64,000 nt of DNA, taken from contig NZ_PGFB01000002.1 of assembly GCF_002797855.1 (NCBI RefSeq), positions 496,001-560,000 of the forward strand, given 5' to 3'. Shown one piece after another: positions 62,950 through 64,000 of the stretch; within the stretch, counting starts at the first letter, position 1; each line of letters starts with the position of its first letter. A program made the translations under genes and the position numbers. The stretch is from Compostimonas suwonensis (GTDB lineage Bacteria; Actinomycetota; Actinomycetes; Actinomycetales; Microbacteriaceae). The notes under the pieces were generated by a model. The model saw nothing but the letters and a program-made list of their open reading frames with translations. It ran no database searches and was not told the origin of the DNA.

Positions 62950-64000
62950 CTAACGACCCAGCATCTTCTGCAGAGCGGCGAGCTCGTCGTCGCTCGGCCC
63001 GCCCGCTCCGGCCGCTGCGGCACCGCCGCCGAGGCCGAAGCCCGAACCTGCCGGCTGCCCGGTCGACGGCTTCACACCGGCCGCACGGGCGGCGTCCTCC
63101 GCCGCGCGCTTCGCCGGGTTGCCCGAGCGCGAGCCCTTCTTCTTGGCGTTCTGCTTGGGGCGCCCGCCGCCGAAGCCGGCTCCCGGGATGGGGCCGACGC
63201 CCGGCATCTGCGGGACCCCGCCCTTCGCGACGGTCTTCATCATCTTCGAGGCCTGCTCGAAGCGCTGAACGAGCTGGTTGACGTCGGTGACGGTCATGCC
63301 CGAACCACGTGCGATGCGCAGTCGACGCGAGCCGTTGAGCAGCTTGGGGTTGGTGCGCTCGGCCTTCGTCATCGACTGGATGATCGCCTCGGTGCGCACG
63401 ATCTCCTTCTCGTCGAAGTTGTCGAGCTGATCGCGCATGCCCTTCGCACCGGGCAGCATCCCGATCATCTTCTTGATCGAGCCCATGTTGCGCAGCTGCT
63501 GCATCTGCTTGAGGAAGTCGTCGAGCGTGAAGCTGTCGGTCGCGAACTTCTCGGCGACCTTGCGCGCCTCCTCCTCGTCGAAGGCGCCCTGCGCCTGCTC
63601 GATGAGGGTGAGGATGTCGCCGAGGTCGAGGATGCGGCTCGCCATGCGGTCGGGGTGGAAGGGCTCGAAGTCGTCGAGGCCCTCACCCGTCGAGGCGAAG
63701 ATGATCGGCCGGCCGGTGACCGACGCGACGGAGAGGGCCGCGCCACCGCGCGCGTCGCCGTCGAGCTTCGTGAGCACGACGCCCGTGAAGTCGACGCCCT
63801 CCTGGAAGGCCTTCGCCGTGGCGACGGCGTCTTGGCCGATCATCGCGTCGATGACGAAGAGCACCTCGTCGGGGTTCGTCGCCTTGCGGATGTCGGCAGC
63901 CTGCTTCATGAGCTCGGCGTCGACGCCGAGACGGCCGGCCGTGTCGACGATGACGACGTCGTAGAGCTTCTGCTCGGCGAACTTCATCGCGTCTTTGGCG
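62950..64000 (-). CDS. ffh: Signal recognition particle protein Ffh, 5' truncated by window edge
   Basis: C-terminal two-thirds of SRP54. The frame stays open to the last base, so the N domain and P-loop lie outside. Visible are the G-domain parts VVIVDTAGRLGVDAELM, GVVLTKLDGDARGGAALSV and ASTGEGLDDFEPFHPDRMASRILDLGDI, then the methionine-rich M domain (LDDFLKQMQQLRNMGSIKKMIGMLPGAKGM, SRRLRIARGSGMTVTDVNQLVQRFEQASKMMKTV). A Gly/Ala-rich tail ends MLGR. Targets ribosomes to the membrane. Confidence 0.97.
   Translation of the reverse strand, partial: AKDAMKFAEQKLYDVVIVDTAGRLGVDAELMKQAADIRKATNPDEVLFVIDAMIGQDAVATAKAFQEGVDFTGVVLTKLDGDARGGAALSVASVTGRPIIFASTGEGLDDFEPFHPDRMASRILDLGDILTLIEQAQGAFDEEEARKVAEKFATDSFTLDDFLKQMQQLRNMGSIKKMIGMLPGAKGMRDQLDNFDEKEIVRTEAIIQSMTKAERTNPKLLNGSRRLRIARGSGMTVTDVNQLVQRFEQASKMMKTVAKGGVPQMPGVGPIPGAGFGGGRPKQNAKKKGSRSGNPAKRAAEDAARAAGVKPSTGQPAGSGFGLGGGAAAAGAGGPSDDELAALQKMLGR

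Noticed and set aside
1-64000. CRISPR arrays, tRNA genes, insertion sequences
   Set aside because: No regularly spaced repeats, cloverleaf-like sequences or transposase motifs were found on either strand.

Overview
The window is high-GC actinobacterial chromosome, most likely from a member of the Microbacteriaceae. The evidence is a GlgE-GlgB pair, two DivIVA-family proteins, long Ala/Glu-rich tails on RpsB, RpsP and RimM, frequent GTG/TTG starts, an LLM-type (F420-like) oxidoreductase and the order of the housekeeping genes. No tRNA, rRNA, CRISPR array, transposase or phage gene was seen.

The minus strand carries a broken-up version of a conserved actinobacterial gene string, read right to left: ffh (62.9-64 kb, cut by the window edge), rpsP-khpA-rimM-trmD (57.7-59.8 kb), rplS-lepB-rnhB-DUF2469 (53.9-56.1 kb), yraN-comM-dprA (32.1-35.3 kb), xerC (22.7-23.7 kb) and rpsB-tsf-pyrH-frr-cdsA (13.9-18.4 kb). 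Accessory blocks sit in the gaps. The left end holds glgE/glgB, a thioredoxin-fold/TPR protein with an unusual three-segment membrane protein, a long hendecad coiled-coil DivIVA-like protein, an AI-2E family permease, a CPA1 antiporter and a secreted lysozyme-fold protein. The 18.6-32.1 kb stretch holds two MFS transporters, an M23 peptidase, a phosphoesterase, a META-domain lipoprotein, AraC and LuxR/LAL regulators and three hydrolases.

The most interesting block is 35.5-52.4 kb, lying between yraN and DUF2469, genes that are normally close neighbours. It looks like one catabolic island of four transcription units. (A, +) two degenerate phosphoribosyltransferase-like proteins, an N-carbamoyl-amino-acid/allantoate-type amidohydrolase and a dihydroorotase homologue. 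(B, -) an IclR regulator overlapping UbiX flavin prenyltransferase. (C, +) a UbiD prFMN decarboxylase, a maleate isomerase/arylmalonate decarboxylase-fold protein with one of its two cysteines replaced by Ser, an SDR, an ornithine cyclodeaminase/mu-crystallin homologue and an Atz/Trz-type amidohydrolase. (D, -) an NMT1-type ABC importer with two different permeases, an AbgB-like M20 amidohydrolase and an HSL-type esterase. Units C and D share a 23-bp palindromic promoter element (20 of 23 bases identical, same orientation, just before the start codon), and unit A has a weaker related palindrome. This argues that the units form one IclR-controlled regulon. Together the genes could import a carboxylated N-heterocycle or conjugate, remove ester/amide groups, deaminate, decarboxylate by UbiD, open the ring by the dihydroorotase-like enzyme and remove the carbamoyl group. 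The substrate is not identifiable from sequence.

Several convergent gene pairs or operon ends carry long, nearly perfect inverted repeats that probably act as terminators (3761-3837, 46366-46415, 55713-55750, 61252-61309).
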